From JALOLG01 sp963722415 (GTDB taxonomy: Bacteria; Actinomycetota; Acidimicrobiia; Acidimicrobiales; Ilumatobacteraceae), in the NCBI GenBank assembly GCA_963722415.1, contig CAVRNI010000057.1:434001-498000 (forward strand): 64,000 nt of DNA. The letters run 5' to 3'. This document shows positions 17,856 to 25,457 of the stretch, one piece after another. Made by a program: the position numbers and the translations under genes. A model generated the notes under the pieces. The model made no database searches and had not been told where the DNA came from. It saw nothing but the letters and a program-made list of their open reading frames with translations. Each line of letters begins with the position of its first letter. Position 1 is the first letter of the stretch.

Positions 17856-18710
17856 TCAGCCGGCGCCCGCGAACTGTTCGACGAGCGGGGCCGCCGAGTC
17901 GAGCACGGGCAACACGCGGTCAGCACCTGCGTGCGGGAGCCAGAACACCGCGCGCGTGAAGCCCGCGGCGCGGTAGCTCTCGATGACCTCGGCGTCGACC
18001 GGGCAACCGAACACGCCCAGCTCGATGCTGTCGGGATCGCGACCGGCCGCCTCAGCGGCCGCCCGCAACTCGCCGACCCGCTCGAGCACCGTCCTTCGTC
18101 CGTGGATCGGCATCCAGCCGTCGCAGTACTCGATGATGTGGCGGAACGTCACCGGTCCGCCGGCACCTCCCATGATCACCGGTGGGTGCGGGAACTGCAC
18201 CGGCTTGGGCCAGCTCCAGCTCTCGGTGAAGCTCACGTGGTCACCGTCGTACCCGGCGGCCTCCTCGCACCACAGCCCCTTCATCGCCAACACCGTCTCG
18301 CGCACGTGGGCGCGCCTGGCCCGCGGGTCGACGCCGTGGTTCTCCATCTCGTCCTCGTTCCACCCGACGCCGATGCCGAACAGGAATCGACCGTTGGACA
18401 TCAGATCGAGCGAGGCGACCGACTTGGCCAACGTGATCGGGTGATGCTGAGCGACGAGGCAGATGCCGGTGCCGAGGTTGAGCCGCTCGGTCACCGCCGC
18501 GGCCGCCGCCAGACCGACGAACGGGTCGAGCGTGCGCCGGTACTCGTCGGGCAGCTCGGACCCGCCCGGCCACGGCGTCCGCCGGCTGGTCGGGATGTGG
18601 GTGTGCTCGGTGACCCACAACGACTCGAACCCCCGGTCCTCCATCTCGCGGGCGAGCCGGTCGGTGCGGATCGTCAGGTCGGTCGGGAAGATGAGAGCTC
18701 CGATGCGCAT
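17856..18710 (-). CDS. LLM-class F420-dependent oxidoreductase (TIGR03619-like)
   Basis: The 284-residue protein starts MRIGALIFPTDLTIRTDRLAREMEDRGFESLWVTEHTHIP and continues with RLNLGTGICLVAQHHPITLAKSVASLDLMSNGRFLFGIGVGWNEDEMENHGVDP, a luciferase-like barrel of the TIGR03619 subgroup. These proteins are predicted F420 enzymes; substrate unknown. It is 24 bases downstream of the bcp start on the same strand, so a shared transcript is possible. Confidence 0.87.
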   Translation of the reverse strand: MRIGALIFPTDLTIRTDRLAREMEDRGFESLWVTEHTHIPTSRRTPWPGGSELPDEYRRTLDPFVGLAAAAAVTERLNLGTGICLVAQHHPITLAKSVASLDLMSNGRFLFGIGVGWNEDEMENHGVDPRARRAHVRETVLAMKGLWCEEAAGYDGDHVSFTESWSWPKPVQFPHPPVIMGGAGGPVTFRHIIEYCDGWMPIHGRRTVLERVGELRAAAEAAGRDPDSIELGVFGCPVDAEVIESYRAAGFTRAVFWLPHAGADRVLPVLDSAAPLVEQFAGAG

Positions 18711-18796
18711 GACCGAACCGTAGCGGCGAGCCGGCGAGCCGGCGACCGGTCGGCCGCCTCGTTTCGACTCGCGATCACGTGGGAAGGTCTCGCGTC

Positions 18797-19312
18797 ATGA
18801 CGACCGTGCTGATCGCCGTCGACGACACCGACTCCTCGGTTCACGCCGTCGAGACCGCACACCGGCTGTTCGGCGACAGCGCCGACTATCTCGTCCTCAA
18901 CGTCAGCGGTGGCACGTACCTGCCGGTCACCGTCTACCCGGGTGAGATGGGACTGATGTCGCCGATGGCCTGGGCGCCGATGGTTCCGACCGAGACCGCG
19001 GGTGACGCCAGCGAGGACGGCGGCATGAGTGACGGGAGCGCCGACGCCGATGCGGCGGAGACGATCGCCAAGCTCACCGGCGAAGAGGGCGGGCTGCCCG
19101 AAGCGACTGCACTGGGCATCATCGGCGACCCCGCCAGCGCGATCATCGACGTCGGCCTCGAACACTCCGCCGACGTGATCGTCGTCGGGACGCACCAGCG
19201 CGGATGGCTCGATCGACTGCTCACGACGTCCGTCGCCGACGAGGTTCGCCGCGAGTCACCGCTTCCTGTGCTCGTCGTCCCGCTGCCGGGCGACCACAAG
19301 CACGATCACTGA
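18797..19312 (+). CDS. Universal stress protein (UspA family)
   Basis: The 171-residue single-domain Usp begins TTVLIAVDDTDSSVHAVETAHRLFG, has an insert rich in Asp/Ser/Gly in the middle, and ends with the nucleotide-binding block DVIVVGTHQRGWLDRLLTTSVADEVRRESPLPVLVV. The spacing G-x4-G fits ATP-binding members, although the small residue pattern after it (TTSV) is slightly altered. The start ATG 18797 follows GGAAGG. Its end overlaps the convergent gene by 7 bases. Confidence 0.87.
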   Translation: MTTVLIAVDDTDSSVHAVETAHRLFGDSADYLVLNVSGGTYLPVTVYPGEMGLMSPMAWAPMVPTETAGDASEDGGMSDGSADADAAETIAKLTGEEGGLPEATALGIIGDPASAIIDVGLEHSADVIVVGTHQRGWLDRLLTTSVADEVRRESPLPVLVVPLPGDHKHDH

Positions 19313-19842
19313 CAGTCGGTCGCGCCCGTCAGGGCGACCCATCGGTCGCGCCAGGCCGCGGCTGCTTCCTCGACCGTCAACCGGAGCGTCGACTCCGGCA
19401 CCATGTCGGCGATCCGCCGGCCTTCGCTGTAGTGGTGCATCACGTTCCCGACGCCGGCGAACAGCTGACGACGGCACTCGACCAGATCAGTCGGTGGATC
19501 GTCGTCGAGGAACCCCCAGATCGTGAACGCCAGCCGCAGGTCATGGATGACGGGTGCCCGCCCGAACAGCGATGCCCTCCGCAACGCGATGCCGAGACAG
19601 CCACGCACGGCGTCCTCGGCGCGCTCGCCTGGCGCGAGCCGTAACGCGGGTCGGAGCAGATTGGCGAGCTTGAGCGCGTACCCCTGATCGGGCCCCTGCG
19701 TCCCGAGTTGCGGTCCGCGCGGCTGCGCCCCGTCGAGATCTCCCGGCCGGACCGGCCTCCAGTCGTCCGGCACGTGATCCGGCGAGCCGTACGTGCGCGG
19801 CGAGTCAGTGGGCAGCGTCGGGACGTACTTCGGTGCAGCCAT
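19306..19842 (-). CDS. Conserved protein of unknown function
   Basis: I do not recognise this 178-residue protein. The first 50 residues are Pro-rich and probably unstructured (KYVPTLPTDSPRTYGSPDHVPDDWRPVRPGD); the rest is helical, with GYALKLANLLRPALRLAPGERAEDAVRGCLGIALRRASLFGRAPVIHDLRLAFTIWGFLDD and HHYSEGRRIADMVPESTLRLT. It has no signal peptide or membrane helix. Codon use is like its neighbours, supporting a real gene. Confidence 0.7.
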   Translation of the reverse strand: MAAPKYVPTLPTDSPRTYGSPDHVPDDWRPVRPGDLDGAQPRGPQLGTQGPDQGYALKLANLLRPALRLAPGERAEDAVRGCLGIALRRASLFGRAPVIHDLRLAFTIWGFLDDDPPTDLVECRRQLFAGVGNVMHHYSEGRRIADMVPESTLRLTVEEAAAAWRDRWVALTGATDCQ

Positions 19843-19892
19843 GTCGCCCCTGTTCTAGCTCCGTGCGCTCCGTGCCGCGAACTGCACCGCGG

Positions 19893-20333
19893 TCACTCGC
19901 TCCGCCAGAGTCGCGTCAGCCAAGGCAGCCCCGCCAACGCGATCAGCGCCAGCGCAGTCATCCCGATCGCGATCGCGATCTCCTCGACGGCCACGGCGAT
20001 GCCCACCGTCGCGGCGAAGAACAACGAGGCCGCCGTCGTCAACCCGTGTGGCTCGCGATCCCTGTTGCGGAACATGATCGCCCCGGCGCCGATGAACCCG
20101 ATGCCAGTGACGACTGCGTGCAAGGCGCGAGTGGGATCGCCCCCGATTCGTCCAGCGGCCACCGCCTCGTCGTTGAGGATTCGCCCGAGCACGACGATCG
20201 CCGCGGACGACGAAGCCACCAGGAGATGCGTCCTCATCCCCGCCGCCTTCTCCTTGATCTCGCGCTCGAACCCGAGGATCCCACCGAGCAGCGCCGCCAG
20301 GGCGATCAACCCGAAAGCTCTCCAGTCGCCCAT
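19893..20333 (-). CDS. MgtC/SapB family membrane protein
   Basis: The 146-residue protein has four membrane helices and the MgtC signatures: ALLGGILGFEREIKEKAAGMRTHLLVASSSA and TGIGFIGAGAIMFRNRDREPHGLTTAASLFFAATVGIAVA. MgtC proteins help cells survive low magnesium, partly by modulating the F-ATPase. The C-terminal cytoplasmic domain of enterobacterial MgtC is absent, as in most SapB-type members. It lies 35 bases downstream of cimA on the same strand. Confidence 0.88.
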   Translation of the reverse strand: MGDWRAFGLIALAALLGGILGFEREIKEKAAGMRTHLLVASSSAAIVVLGRILNDEAVAAGRIGGDPTRALHAVVTGIGFIGAGAIMFRNRDREPHGLTTAASLFFAATVGIAVAVEEIAIAIGMTALALIALAGLPWLTRLWRSE

Positions 20334-20368
20334 CGCGTCGCCCTACGAAGTCCCCCGGCCGACCGAAC

Positions 20369-21946
20369 TCACGGTGTCGCGGTCGGGGCGTGCAGCAGGC
20401 CGTACACGAGGCTCTCCTCGAGCGCCCGCCAGGACGCCTCGATGATGTTGGGGCTGACGCCGATCGTCGTCCAGTCGCGCTCGCCGTCGGTCGCCGAGAG
20501 GAGGACCCGTGTGACGGCTCCGGTCGCCCCGCTCCCGTCGAGGATGCGCACCTTGTAGTCGGTGAGGTGCACCCGCTCGAGATGCGGGTAGGCCCGCTGG
20601 ACCGCACGACGCAGCGCGGTGTCGATGGCGTTCACGGGACCGTTGCCCTCGGCGGTGAAGACGTGGCGCTGATCGCCGACCCACACCTTCACGGTCGCCT
20701 CGGTGTTGAAATCACCCGTCGGCAACTCGTCGGTGATCACGCGCATGCTCTCGACCCGGAAGAACTCGTGGTCCCAACCGGCCGCCCGACGCATCAGCAG
20801 TTCCAGCGAGGCGTCGGCGGCCTCGAAGTGGTAGCCCTCGTGCTCGAGCCGCTTGAGGTCGTCGATCACCTGGTTGACCGCCGGACCGTCCATCGTCAGG
20901 CCCAACTCGTCGGCCTTCATCTGGATCGTCGCCCGGCCCGCCATCTCGCTCACCACGAACCGAGTGCCGTTGCCGACGAGTGTCGGATCGACGTGCTCGT
21001 AGGCGTCCTTGGCCCGCACGATGGCGCTGACGTGCAACCCGGCCTTGTGGGCGAACGCCGACGACCCGACGTAGGGCGCCTGCGGGTCGACCGCACGGTT
21101 GAGCGTCTCGGCGATGTGGTGGCTCACGACCGTGAGCCGCTCGAGCCGGCCCTCGGGGAGGCACTGGTGTCCGAGTTTGAGCTGCAGGTTGGGGATGATC
21201 GTCGTGAGGTTGGCGTTCCCCGTGCGCTCGCCCAGGCCGTTCAACGTGCCCTGCACGTGACGGGCGCCGGCGCGCACCGCGGCCATCGAGTTGGCGACCG
21301 CGCACCCGGTGTCGTCGTGGCAGTGGATGCCGATCATCACGTCATTGCCCACGTGGCGGTAGACGTCGGCCACGATCGACTCGATCTCGTGCGGCAGCGA
21401 TCCGCCATTGGTGTCGCACAGCACGACGTGCGTGGCGCCCTTGACCACCGCCGCCTCGAGCGCCCGCAGGGAGAACTCAGGGGCGCTCTTGTAGCCGTCG
21501 AAGAAGTGCTCCATGTCGACGAGCACGCGGCGACCGTTGGCCGTCAGGAACTCGACCGAGTCGGCGATCATCGCCTCGCCCTCGTCGAGCGTCGTCTGCA
21601 GTGCTTCGGTCACGTGGTACTCGGAGCTCTTGGCGACGATGCAGACGGCCTCGGTGCCGGCCTCGATCAGGTTGCGCAGCGTCGGGTCGTCGTCGACCTT
21701 GCCCTTGGGCCGCCGCGTCGATCCGAAGGCGACGAGCGTGCTGGTGGCCAGCGTCAACTCGTCGCGGGCACGGGCGAAGAACTCGATGTCCTTCGGGTTG
21801 GCGCCCGGCCAGCCGCCTTCGATGTAGCGCACACCGAGCAGGTCGAGCTGCTCGGCGATCCGCAGCTTGTCCTCGACGCTGGCCGAGACGCCCTCGACCT
21901 GCAGACCGTCGCGCAGCGTCGTGTCGAAGATCTCTACCGCATCCAT
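20369..21946 (-). CDS. cimA: (R)-citramalate synthase
   Basis: This 525-residue enzyme condenses pyruvate and acetyl-CoA to citramalate, giving 2-oxobutyrate for isoleucine without threonine. The catalytic barrel has EIFDTTLRDGLQVEG (residues 5-19), MIGIHCHDDTGCAVANSMAAVRAGARHVQGTLNGLGERTGN and SAFAHKAGLHVSAI; the C-terminal LeuA-type regulatory domain follows from about residue 400. The overall form is that of the CimA/2-isopropylmalate synthase family (TIGR00977) rather than LeuA, which is encoded separately at 39972. Upstream on the same strand are a short leader ORF and a terminator hairpin, pointing to attenuation. MgtC follows downstream. Confidence 0.92.
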   Translation of the reverse strand: MDAVEIFDTTLRDGLQVEGVSASVEDKLRIAEQLDLLGVRYIEGGWPGANPKDIEFFARARDELTLATSTLVAFGSTRRPKGKVDDDPTLRNLIEAGTEAVCIVAKSSEYHVTEALQTTLDEGEAMIADSVEFLTANGRRVLVDMEHFFDGYKSAPEFSLRALEAAVVKGATHVVLCDTNGGSLPHEIESIVADVYRHVGNDVMIGIHCHDDTGCAVANSMAAVRAGARHVQGTLNGLGERTGNANLTTIIPNLQLKLGHQCLPEGRLERLTVVSHHIAETLNRAVDPQAPYVGSSAFAHKAGLHVSAIVRAKDAYEHVDPTLVGNGTRFVVSEMAGRATIQMKADELGLTMDGPAVNQVIDDLKRLEHEGYHFEAADASLELLMRRAAGWDHEFFRVESMRVITDELPTGDFNTEATVKVWVGDQRHVFTAEGNGPVNAIDTALRRAVQRAYPHLERVHLTDYKVRILDGSGATGAVTRVLLSATDGERDWTTIGVSPNIIEASWRALEESLVYGLLHAPTATP

Positions 21947-22057
21947 CGCTTGCTCACCTGGTTCCTCACGTCATCGCCTCCACGTCGCCTCCGTGTCATG
22001 GTAAGTCGTCATCGTCGATGACTGGTCGTTGCTGGCCGAAAGACTCCGGCCGGAGAA

Positions 22058-22083
22058 ATGAAGAAGCCGCCCAGAGGGCGGCT
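22058..22083 (-). terminator. Intrinsic terminator in the cimA leader (attenuator)
   Basis: On the minus strand AGCCGCCC (22083-22076) pairs with GGGCGGCT (22072-22065) around a 3-base loop, followed by TCTTCATTT. It lies 112 bases before the cimA start and after a short leader ORF, so it most likely acts as a conditional terminator. Confidence 0.7.
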
Positions 22084-22088
22084 CGGAC

Positions 22089-22111
22089 GCGCACGCGGTG
22101 GCCACGTGCGC
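22089..22111 (-). promoter_or_regulatory. Pause-type hairpin in cimA leader
   Basis: GCGCACG and CGTGCGC (22111-22105 with 22095-22089) form a perfect 7-bp stem around nine bases. The stem begins at the last base of the leader ORF stop codon and ends 5 bases before the terminator stem, the geometry of the first hairpin in amino-acid attenuators. Confidence 0.55.
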
Positions 22112-22164
22112 TACGGAATGGCGATGAACGCGGCGAGATCTCTGGTGCGGCTCATCAGCGCCAT
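22111..22164 (-). CDS. Candidate cimA leader peptide (isoleucine sensor)
   Basis: The 17-codon ORF reads MALMSRTRDLAAFIAIP and ends in TAG. A shorter version starts at the internal ATG 22155 (MSRTRDLAAFIAIP). Its SRTRD opening resembles the MTRRSD opening of the leuA leader in this window. Two isoleucine codons (ATC, ATT) sit in the last four sense codons, just before the hairpins. CimA feeds isoleucine synthesis, so ribosome stalling at Ile codons would be expected to prevent termination. The ORF has only a weak ribosome binding site, and two control codons are few compared with classical leaders. Confidence 0.55.
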   Translation of the reverse strand: MALMSRTRDLAAFIAIP

Positions 22165-22716
22165 ATTCAACCCGCTGGCGGGGGAACCGTCAACATGGGG
22201 GGTCAACGTGGGGACGTGATCCGGCGGCCGAGCGGGCGCCATCGAGCGCCTGAAACTGTGGGCAGACCTGTGCACGACCGGTGGATGACGCAACATTTCT
22301 TGTGAGTAAACAGAAAGTTCGGGGGATAACCCTGGGGATTCAAAAGTAGCACTTGACCTGGGGTTTCACGTCCGCGAAGGTAAGCGACGTACCGGACAGC
22401 GCATGCCGACCGGGGCTGAGACACCGAGTCTGTCGAACGAAGCCGCAACGCTGAGGGAGACGGAAAACCGGGCTCAGTCCACGAGGTGGAAGCGGGTTCG
22501 GGCGGGGCGATACGCCACACGGCTACGCCAGACCGGGCGCTCGATTTATCGGGGGCAACGGAGGAGTGGTCAGGAGCGGAAGCGCCGGAGGTCACCCCAA
22601 CTGATCTCCGGAGCGGAGGCTCCCACGACGCCGAGACCGAGGGCACCGGTTTACCGGGGTCAGCGTGAACGGCGTAGTGATTTCGGAGACGGACCGGGCA
22701 ACCGGGGACCGGGCTG

Positions 22717-22760
22717 AAAAGCGGCATCGCCCGCCGAGCCTTCGGGCACGACGGGCGATG
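22717..22760 (-). terminator. Terminator-like hairpin, minus strand
   Basis: CATCGCCCG (22725-22733) and CGGGCGATG (22752-22760) pair perfectly, extended inward by CG/CG pairs across a wobble. On the minus strand the stem is followed by CCGCTTTT. No gene is known to end here, so it may close a small RNA. Confidence 0.5.
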
Positions 22761-22826
22761 TGTAGGTCGAGCGAGAGGCTAACGCCAGCAGGTCGACCAG
22801 TGGTGGATCGTCCCAACCTTCGGGCA

Positions 22827-22873
22827 GCCCCGGGTGGGTGATGCCGGCGCAAGCCGGTGTCGTCACCCGGGGC
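22827..22873. repeat. Large imperfect palindrome
   Basis: The outer arms GCCCCGGGT (22827-22835) and ACCCGGGGC (22865-22873) are perfect, and an inner stem GCCGGC/GCCGGT closes on a GCAA tetraloop. It sits about 20 bases upstream of the -10 box of the arginase-family gene. Confidence 0.7.
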
Positions 22874-22890
22874 GCTCACCGTTTTCGGGC

Positions 22891-22896
22891 TACTCT
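22891..22896 (+). promoter_or_regulatory. -10 box TACTCT, leaderless start of arginase-family gene
   Basis: TACTCT ends 8 bases before ATG 22905, the spacing seen for many genes in this window. Confidence 0.55.
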
Positions 22897-22904
22897 CGCT
22901 GCCG

Positions 22905-23930
22905 ATGGGGTCTGGCCACGATCACGGAGAACCGCGACGCGAGCTCAGCGCCGGCATGGAGGAGCAGCTGTCGATCGGGCGGGTGTTCGGCGGGCTCGCC
23001 ACGTTCGCCCAGCGGCCGTTCCTGACCGATCCCGAGCAGCTCGACGAATGGCAGCCCGACGTCGCCATCGTCGGGGCACCGTTCGACATCTCGACCACCA
23101 ACCGCCCCGGTGCCCGGTTCGGTCCGCGGGCGATCCGTGCGCTGGCGTACGAGCCGGGCACATATCACCTCGACCTCGGCATCGAGATCTTCGAGTGGAT
23201 CGAGGTGGTCGACTACGGCGACGCCTACTGCCCCCACGGCCAGACCGAGGCCAGCCACGCCAACATCCGCGCCCGCGTCCACGAGGTCGCATCTCGCGGC
23301 ATCGTGCCGGTCATCCTCGGCGGCGACCACTCGATCACGTGGCCGGCGGCCACCGCCGTCGCCGATGTCTACGGCTACGGCAACATCGGCATCGTCCACT
23401 TCGACGCCCACGCCGACACCGCCGACATCGTCGACGGCAACCTGGCCAGCCACGGCACGCCGATGCGACGCCTCATCGAATCGGGGGCGGTTCCCGGCGA
23501 CCGGTTCGTGCAGGTCGGGTTGCGGGGCTACTGGCCGCCCGCCGACACGTTCGCGTGGATGCAAGAGCAGCAGATGCGCTGGCACACGATGCAGGAGATC
23601 TGGGAGCGCGGGTTCAAGGAGGTGATGGCCGACGCCATCGCCGAGGCCCTCGCGCGTACCGACCTGCTGTACATCTCACTCGACATCGACAGCCTCGACC
23701 CCGCCCACGCGCCCGGCACCGGCACCCCCGAACCGGGCGGACTGACGACCATCGACCTGCTGCGGATGGTCCGTGAGCTGTGCATCCAGCACCACGTCGT
23801 GGCCGTCGACGTCGTCGAGGTCTCGCCGCCCTACGACGTCAGCGACCTCACGGTCAACGCCGCCCACCGCATGGTCCTCGAAGCGATCGGCGGGATGGCC
23901 GAACGCAAGCGCCGGCAGGGCGCTCAGTAG
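22905..23930 (+). CDS. Arginase/agmatinase/guanidino-acid hydrolase family protein
   Basis: The 341-residue ureohydrolase has all metal-binding motifs: VPVILGGDHSITWP, IVHFDAHADTAD and YISLDIDSLDPAHAPGTGTPEPGG. The family uses a two-metal (usually Mn, or Ni in guanidine hydrolases) centre to split a guanidino group into urea and an amine. The NRPGARFGPRAIR loop and DYGDA stretch are typical of agmatinase, guanidinobutyrase and related enzymes; the substrate cannot be fixed from sequence alone. The convergent betB-like dehydrogenase (overlap 7 bases) could act on the aldehyde arm of the same pathway, but this is only positional. Confidence 0.88.
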   Translation: MGSGHDHGEPRRELSAGMEEQLSIGRVFGGLATFAQRPFLTDPEQLDEWQPDVAIVGAPFDISTTNRPGARFGPRAIRALAYEPGTYHLDLGIEIFEWIEVVDYGDAYCPHGQTEASHANIRARVHEVASRGIVPVILGGDHSITWPAATAVADVYGYGNIGIVHFDAHADTADIVDGNLASHGTPMRRLIESGAVPGDRFVQVGLRGYWPPADTFAWMQEQQMRWHTMQEIWERGFKEVMADAIAEALARTDLLYISLDIDSLDPAHAPGTGTPEPGGLTTIDLLRMVRELCIQHHVVAVDVVEVSPPYDVSDLTVNAAHRMVLEAIGGMAERKRRQGAQ

Positions 23931-25414
23931 TAGCGCTCGACGCGGCCGAGATTGGCGTAGATCGTCTTGATCTGCGTGTACGAATCGATCGTCTGCAGGC
24001 CGTTCTCGCGACCCAGGCCGGAGTGCTTCGCGCCGCCGAAGGGGATGCTCGGTGGGGTCACGTTGTAGTCGTTGATCCACACGATCCCAGCCTCGATCGC
24101 GTCCGCGACGCGGTGCGCTCGCGCGAAGTCCTGCGTGAACACGGCACCCGAGAGCCCGTAGTCGGTGTCGTTGGCGCGTGCGACCACCTCGTCCTCGGTG
24201 TCGAACGGCAGGACCGCCATCACCGGCCCGAAGATCTCCTCGCGCACGAAGCTCATGTCGTCCGTGCAGTCGGCGAAGACCGCTGGTGTCACGTAGAAGC
24301 CGTCGATGAGCGCCGGATCCGACGGCCGCTCACCCCCGACGACGTGCACGGCGGCGGACTCGCGGGCCGCCGTGATGTACGACTCGACCTTGTCTCGGTG
24401 CTCGGCGCTGATGAGCGGGCCGACCATCACGTCGGGATCGAACGGATCACCGACCTTCATCGCCTCGACGCGGGGGCCGAGCCGCGAGACGAACTCGTCG
24501 TAGATGCCGCGCTGCACGAAGACCCGGGTGCCGTTCGAGCAGACCTCGCCGGCGGAGAAGAAGTTGGCGAGCAGGGCCGACGACACCGCCGATTCGAGAT
24601 CGGCGTCGTCGAACACGATCAGCGGTGACTTGCCGCCCAGTTCGAGCGTGACGTGCTTGAGCGTCGACGCGGCATCGGCCATCACGATCTTGCCGGTCGC
24701 CGCCTCACCCGTCAGCGAGACCTTGGCGATCCCGCGGTGGCGGGTGAGCGCCTGGCCGACCCGAGCGTCGCCCTGAACGACGTTGAACACGCCGTCGGGG
24801 AGCCCGGCTTCGGTGTACACCTCGGCGAGGCGTAGCGCCGACAGGGGCGTGACCTCGGCGGGCTTGAACACCATCGCGTTCCCGCAGGCAAGTGCCGGGG
24901 CCGACTTCCACATCGCGATCTGGATCGGGTAGTTCCACGCGCCGATGCCGGCGCACACCCCGAGGGGGATGCGCTGCACGTGGGCGAAACCGTGCGGGGG
25001 AAGATCGAAGTAGTCGCCGTGGATCGCCTGGACCAGCCCGGCGTAGTACTCGATCACCTCGGCGCCGGTCACGATGTCGACCGTCGACGTCTCGGAGATC
25101 GGCTTACCCGTGTCGAGCGTCTCGAGGCGCGCCAACTCGTCGTTGCGTTCGAACAGGATGGCGGCCGCACGTTGCAGGATCCGCGCCCGCTCCTTCGCCG
25201 GCGTGCGTCCCCAGACGCGCTGCGCGGCGCGAGCCGACTCGACCGCCGCATCGACGTCGGCCGCGGACGCCTGCTGGACGTCGGCGATCGGCTTGCCGGT
25301 GGCGGGATTGACGGTGCGGAACGTCTCGTGCGATGTGGCGTCGACGCGCCGGCCGTCGATGTAGAGCTGCTGGACGGGCAGGGTCGTCGCCGAATCGACG
25401 ATGTCGTCGGGCAT
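23924..25414 (-). CDS. betB: Betaine-aldehyde dehydrogenase-type aldehyde dehydrogenase
   Basis: The 496-residue NAD(P)-dependent dehydrogenase follows E. coli BetB closely: LETLDTGKPISETSTVDIVTGAEVIEYYAGL, GIGAWNYPIQIAMWKSAPALACGNAMVFKPAEVTPL, the catalytic glutamate in VTLELGGKSPLIVFDDADL and the catalytic cysteine in FFSAGEVCSNGTRVFV. It would oxidise betaine aldehyde to the osmoprotectant glycine betaine, although related enzymes act on 4-trimethylaminobutyraldehyde or guanidinobutyraldehyde. The start is ATG 25414; the open frame extends further but overlaps the divergent nucleoside hydrolase. No betA or choline transporter is in the window. Confidence 0.85.
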   Translation of the reverse strand: MPDDIVDSATTLPVQQLYIDGRRVDATSHETFRTVNPATGKPIADVQQASAADVDAAVESARAAQRVWGRTPAKERARILQRAAAILFERNDELARLETLDTGKPISETSTVDIVTGAEVIEYYAGLVQAIHGDYFDLPPHGFAHVQRIPLGVCAGIGAWNYPIQIAMWKSAPALACGNAMVFKPAEVTPLSALRLAEVYTEAGLPDGVFNVVQGDARVGQALTRHRGIAKVSLTGEAATGKIVMADAASTLKHVTLELGGKSPLIVFDDADLESAVSSALLANFFSAGEVCSNGTRVFVQRGIYDEFVSRLGPRVEAMKVGDPFDPDVMVGPLISAEHRDKVESYITAARESAAVHVVGGERPSDPALIDGFYVTPAVFADCTDDMSFVREEIFGPVMAVLPFDTEDEVVARANDTDYGLSGAVFTQDFARAHRVADAIEAGIVWINDYNVTPPSIPFGGAKHSGLGRENGLQTIDSYTQIKTIYANLGRVERYY

Positions 25415-25445
25415 CTCGCCGATCACGTCACCCACAGGTCGAGCG

Positions 25446-25451
25446 TACGCT
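25446..25451 (+). promoter_or_regulatory. -10 box TACGCT, leaderless start of nucleoside hydrolase
   Basis: TACGCT ends 6 bases before GTG 25458. Confidence 0.5.
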
Positions 25452-25457
25452 GCGCCG

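Larger units (their letters stand above)
22165..22904. other. Gene-free stretch of about 740 bases with structured elements
   Basis: No convincing protein gene is present; the open frames here lack family features. The + strand from 22320 to 22720 is purine-rich and contains ACCGGG or ACCGGGG at least seven times (around 22410, 22467, 22531, 22653, 22692, 22700 and 22707). A minus-strand terminator-like hairpin is at 22717-22760 and a large palindrome at 22827-22873. It may hold a non-coding RNA or regulator sites, but I could not match RNase P, tmRNA, SRP, 6S or a known riboswitch. Promoter-like TTGACC occurs at 22353. Confidence 0.5.

Noticed and set aside
22411..22460. TPP riboswitch suggested by GGGGCTGAGAC and a later CGCTGAGGGAG
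   Set aside because: The second half lacks the conserved GAACCTGA and TAATNCC elements, and the downstream gene is not related to thiamine.
22320..22716. tmRNA, RNase P RNA or SRP RNA
   Set aside because: None of their conserved cores could be found on either strand.
22203..22727. 174-codon open frame on the minus strand
   Set aside because: No family resemblance, odd composition, and it spans the structured elements and overlaps the cimA leader ORF.
22827..22873. CRISPR-type or transposon end repeat
   Set aside because: Single palindrome with no spacer array, transposase or target duplication nearby.
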